Assembly: GCA_023159155.1 (NCBI GenBank)
Contig: JAJNNX010000022.1
Coordinates: 248,001 to 312,000, forward strand
Origin: Ustulina deusta
Taxonomy: Eukaryota; Ascomycota; Sordariomycetes; Xylariales; Xylariaceae
Direction: 5' to 3'
DNA: 64,000 bases
Shown here: piece by piece, positions 60,313-64,000 of the stretch
How the letters are laid out: each line of letters starts with the position of its first letter
Position numbering within the stretch: the first letter of the stretch is position 1
The notes under the pieces: generated by a model
Told to the model about the DNA's origin: nothing
Seen by the model: only the letters and a program-made list of their open reading frames with translations
Database searches by the model: none
Translations under genes and position numbers: made by a program

Positions 60313-62017
60313 AAACGGCGAGAATCCAAAGCGGGAAGCTCGATGCGTGAACACAGATAATACTTTTTTTCTTTTTTCTTTTTTTGGGCTACAGGATGAC
60401 TCGATATAACACCCTGCTGTATAAAATAATAGCGAGGATAAGGATATATAGTAGGTACTTAGTATCCCTATGGACAGGCTAAGAAATAAATTATGAGAGG
60501 AACCAACACGAATAGGAGCTTATTCTAGCGAAAAATCCCTCCTCGGAGATGCACGGTTAGCCGATAAAAAGATGCTTGCACTTTGGGCGCGCACTACCTG
60601 ATAGCGAAATAGTTTTGCCATCGTATCTGTCTCGTCCTTCGTATGGGACACTTTCGTTATCACGGGTGAATTCGCGAAAAAAAACATAGATAGTAGAGTG
60701 TCATAGGAATGCGGCCTTGCTGTGACTTCGCCCACTGATGTAGGCACATGACCTTCCTTTCTATTACAGTTTTATGCTCCTGGCTCGAATCACATACTGA
60801 CGAGTGGCGGTTGGTAGGATTGGTACTGAGAATAGGTCATGGGGAAAGTCGTTACGTGGTATAGACACGATACCTTAACTAGGTCAGATACACATGTATT
60901 ATTAAATGCCAGTTTCTGTTTGAGCGATGGTAACGATGATGGTCAGGCAAGTCGACTATTCTGACCGATGGTAGGAGAACATGCTCAGCTCGAAGTTGTG
61001 CTTTGGCGCAGTCTTTACCTTCGGGAGACAGGGTGCATAAAGCCCAATTTACACGATGATTGGCCGCCCGCTTGCTTGCGTGGCGCTTCAGGATGGCAAC
61101 ACACAGACTACCTATAGTGCCTATATGCTGCTATATAGTGTACAATGGAGGAAAGCAACAACAACAACGTCAAACCGTGAGTTATCTAATCCGCTCTGGT
61201 CGGCAAGAGTATGCGAGCTGCGAAAACCACGGAAGAATGCCGCGTGCTTTTTGCCTCCCCACGGGGCAGTTGGGAAGCGGGCTTGTGTTTCCCTGGTTGC
61301 TACGTCTCATCGAATGTTGCGTGCTGTTATCATGTCTACGTATGAGATGGACCGGACAGCGACGAGAGAGAGGTCATGCGGATTATCAAATGGTGAGTCG
61401 ACGTTGTGTTATATGGGTGCATAGATACCTAACTTCGGCGAATCCGACCCCGAGTCTCGGCTTTCCGTCGATCCGGGATTCGTGTCGACAAGGCGGCGGG
61501 TTGAGGCATTGGACGTCGTGATCTCAGCTCTACACACTTACACGTGGGAGCACCCTAGGGCTGATCGCGCTGGCGGACACCTATCCGAGGACCTGTAACA
61601 TGGCGCAATGGATGCTCGGATTGACTGGCATAGGGAGAAAATAGGTCTACGCGTCTGTGCTTTTCACCTGGGCGGACTAACAACCAGTGAATCTGCATCA
61701 GACCCGGCGAAAAGTCGACAACGAGTGTGCAGCTGTTGCAGGGAGGGAGGTATATAAGGTATGAAGGGATTCCGGCATGCCTGCCGAACTAATTGGCGCT
61801 GCTATCCACAGGCGACTCGATACTATACCAAGCGAAACACTAGCAAAACAGCGCGAATAAGTCACAAAGGGATGATAAACTGCTAAGAGGAAGAAAGAGA
61901 AAGGAGTGACTCTTCACTCTCGTTCTTTCCCCACGGCGATGAATTGCGAGTGGCGAAGCCAATAAAAAAAGAGCACGCGTGCCCCGCGACGGAGTTAGTA
62001 CTTACCTACCTATAGGC
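60313..62017. other. 1.7-kb spacer upstream of the hydrolase gene
   Basis: Holds the PEX14 3' end, with a T-rich run at 60363-60385, then spacer without supported genes. Overlapping frames at 61056-61521 have no recognised domain. A TATATAAGG element lies at 61751-61759, about 260 nt before the chosen ATG. Confidence 0.5.
61751..61759 (+). promoter_or_regulatory. TATA box of the alpha/beta hydrolase gene
   Basis: TATATAAGG stands alone upstream of the gene on the same strand. The implied leader of about 230 or 330 nt is plausible for a fungal gene. Motif evidence only. Confidence 0.4.
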
Positions 62018-63693
62018 ATGCCGACCAGTCAGCAGCGGGCCAGCCGAGGCCATCCCCAGACCAACCGGCCCGCCACACCTCCCACTCCCACAACCCACGA
62101 ACACACGCTCTTGGCAATGGCAGCCGATGGCGCAGCAAAGGAGCAGGCTGCTCAGCTGAAGAGGAACCGGACCAGGATTCTATGGTCCTTGGTGCCCAAG
62201 ATCCCCTTCCTCCTCCGCACGCTCTTGTTCCATGTTCTGGGCGTCTCCGAAACCGCCAGGTACTTGGACCTGGAGACCAACATGACCCTCGCAATACTGC
62301 GGGCAACAATAGCGGAAGCGAAGCCACAGCCTGTCGCCAAGATACAGGCCATGTCGATCCTGGATCCTGGCGTGAAGGGCAAGATCTGGATCAGCAATGC
62401 CGTGTCCGACGTGCCCCCGGAAGGCGGGATACGAGAAGCCCTGATGGGCGCGATCCGGTCGATGAGCGACTCGGCCGCGCAAGAGGCCGGCTTCAGGGTC
62501 CCGGCCATCGCACGCGTCGAGGCGGAGTGGACGGGCTACAGGGCCGGCGCGGCGAAGGACGAGCCGCTGCCCGCCATCCCAGAGGAGCAGAAGTACGAAG
62601 AGATGATGAAGGAGTGCAAGAACGCGACGACGGTGCTGTATTTCCACGGCGGCGCCTACTTTCTCTGCGGCCCGTCCACGCATCGCGCGCTCACGAAGCG
62701 ACTGGCCAAAGCCACGGGCGGACGTGTCTACTCGGTCCGGTACAGGCTGGCGCCTCAACACCCTTTTCCGGCAGCCTTGTTGGACGCGCTGGTCTCGTAC
62801 TTTACTCTCTTATACCCGCCCCCCGGATCGATGCACGAGGCCGTGTCTCCAAGGGACATTGTCTTCGGCGGCGACAGGTAAAACAAAATCTCACTCTCAA
62901 GATTGAAGGAGATGGTATACCCACACACACACACACACATAAGACACGGCGCGGCTGACGCATGAATGGATGATACAGTGCGGGAGGTAACCTCATTCTA
63001 GCTCTCACGCAGACATTGCTGCAGCTGCGCCGGCAGAACACGAAGATCGCCTGGTTCGGCATGAAGCGCGCCGTGCCGCTGCCGGGGGGGATCACGCTGC
63101 TCTCGCCCTGGCTCGACATGATGCAGAGCATGCCGTCGTGGATGACGAACCGAAAATGGGACTACCTGCCACCGCCCTCGCGCTGGGAGACGTCGCCGCC
63201 ACCGGCGGACGACATCTGGCCGGCGACGCCGCCGCGGAAGCACATCTACGTCGACGACGCGCTGCGCTTGCACCCGCTCGCGAGCCCGCACCTCGGCCGC
63301 AGCTGGGCCGGCGCCCCGCCCGTCTGGATCTCGTGCGGCTGGGAGTGCCTGGCCGACGAGGACAGGTACCTCGTCTCGAAGCTCCGCGCCGACGGCGTGC
63401 GCGTCGTCTTCGAGGAATATGAGGCCATGCCCCACGTCTTCGCCGTCGTCCTGCCCAAGCTCGCCGAGACGGAACGCCTCGTGACCGGCTGGGCCCGCTT
63501 CATCACCGCCACGCGCAAGGAGCCGGACCGCATCGCCTCGAGCTATACGTACATCAAGGCGAGGACGCTCGAGGAGACCGCGGGCGACGTCGAGATGCTG
63601 ACGCCGTACGGGGAGAAGGAGGTCTTCGAAATGGCGCGTGCGAAGGTCGCGGGGGAGACGCCTCTGGCTCGGCTCGGCAGCCCGAAGTTATGA
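62018..63693 (+). CDS. alpha/beta hydrolase of the hormone-sensitive-lipase (HGG) type
   Basis: Esterase/deacetylase-like serine hydrolase; the substrate is unknown. Two exons, 62018-62877 and 62979-63693, with a 101-nt intron that contains a CA repeat, giving 524 aa. The HGG oxyanion motif (FHGGAYFLCGPSTHRALTKR) is near residue 210. The nucleophile motif GDSAGGN is rebuilt exactly across the splice junction (GD-AG/T-AGG). The acid is in CGWECLADEDRYL and the histidine in MPHVFAVVLP. VRYRLAPQHPFPAALLDALV is also a family signature. A hydrophobic N-terminal stretch (LVPKIPFLLRTLLFHVLGV) may anchor it. The start is ambiguous: ATG at 62117 (MAADGAAKEQ) lies just before the conserved part and may be the true one. 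The second exon is very GC-rich, unlike most of the window. Confidence 0.9.
62921..62940. repeat. (CA)n microsatellite inside the hydrolase intron
   Basis: An uninterrupted CA dinucleotide run within the intron, seen directly. It may vary in length between strains without affecting the protein. Confidence 0.8.
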
Positions 63694-64000
63694 TGGGTTT
63701 ATGGCGTCGTTGCGCGTGTTGGAGATGATGTGTATATATATATAGCTTGTACCAGCTGGATAGGGTTTTTCTGAACGTTTATGCATCACCGGGACATATT
63801 GTTTCCCGGAACGATGTGGTTTCTAGTACAGATCTGGAATTTTTCATGTTTTTTTTATGTATATAGATGTTTTGGGCATATAGGTAGGCTTGGGACGTAA
63901 GACGCCTTCAAGACAGCGTATCTAGTCTCTAGACTACAATATAAACAGCAAACTATAACAACACCATGTGTGTGCTTTATATACGCGATGGTCCAAGATG
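63694..64000. other. 3' flank of the hydrolase gene
   Basis: AT-rich downstream sequence with TATATATATATAG (63732-63744) and T-runs, likely holding the polyadenylation region. No gene is seen up to the window edge. Confidence 0.6.

Noticed and set aside
62180..62958. Long frames on both strands over the hydrolase gene
   Set aside because: Shadow frames caused by very GC-rich third codon positions; only the frame with HGG and GDSAGG motifs is real.

Overview
The window is nuclear DNA of a filamentous ascomycete (Pezizomycotina, most likely a Sordariomycete). Three things point there. Short introns (about 52-146 nt, one of 425 nt) carry fungal branch points of the CTAAC/CTGAC type. The gene set is typical of moulds: an HsbA-like secreted protein, a Zn2Cys6 regulator, Pex14 and AIM32. 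CT-rich leaders precede genes, and TAGGTA/TACCTA words are scattered through the spacers. The species cannot be named from the sequence alone.

Thirteen protein genes could be modelled exon by exon. On the minus strand: glycerol kinase (664-2457), an MFS hexose transporter (6466-8532), mannose-1-phosphate guanylyltransferase (19758-21108), a small dsRNA-binding-domain protein (25004-25824) and the protein farnesyltransferase beta subunit (31513-33123). On the plus strand: an HsbA-like secreted protein (16143-16926), a Zn2Cys6 regulator (38428-40991), polyubiquitin (45625-46597), a BRAP2/Etp1 RING-UBP protein (47174-49394), glycerol-3-phosphate acyltransferase (50592-52856), AIM32 (56063-57433), peroxin 14 (59077-60312) and an HGG/GDSAGG alpha/beta hydrolase (62018-63693). 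The right third (45-64 kb) is fairly compact and all on the plus strand. The left two thirds are sparse, with 3-6 kb spacers.

The spacers hold decayed and mobile material. A diverged repeat pair lies at 6.04 and 10.37 kb. Between 12.0 and 13.2 kb there is a cluster of displaced fragments: a piece of 18S rRNA, a tRNA-like sequence and a piece of the eIF3i (TIF34) WD40 gene. An AT-rich block lies at 34.3-34.96 kb. A 770-bp element at 43201-43970 is bounded by 30-bp terminal inverted repeats. An internally deleted pogo/Fot1-type transposase relic lies at 58.2-58.7 kb. Several transition differences in the 18S fragment and in the repeat pair look like repeat-induced point mutation (RIP), but this was not tested statistically.

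Functionally the genes are mostly housekeeping. Glycerol kinase and the acyltransferase make and then use glycerol-3-phosphate for lipid synthesis, the guanylyltransferase supplies GDP-mannose for glycosylation and wall mannan, the farnesyltransferase lipidates Ras-type proteins, and Pex14 serves peroxisome import. Nothing shows that they form one cluster, and no secondary-metabolite or defence system is visible. The most novel items are the inverted-repeat element, the cluster of displaced gene fragments and the small single-domain dsRNA-binding protein.
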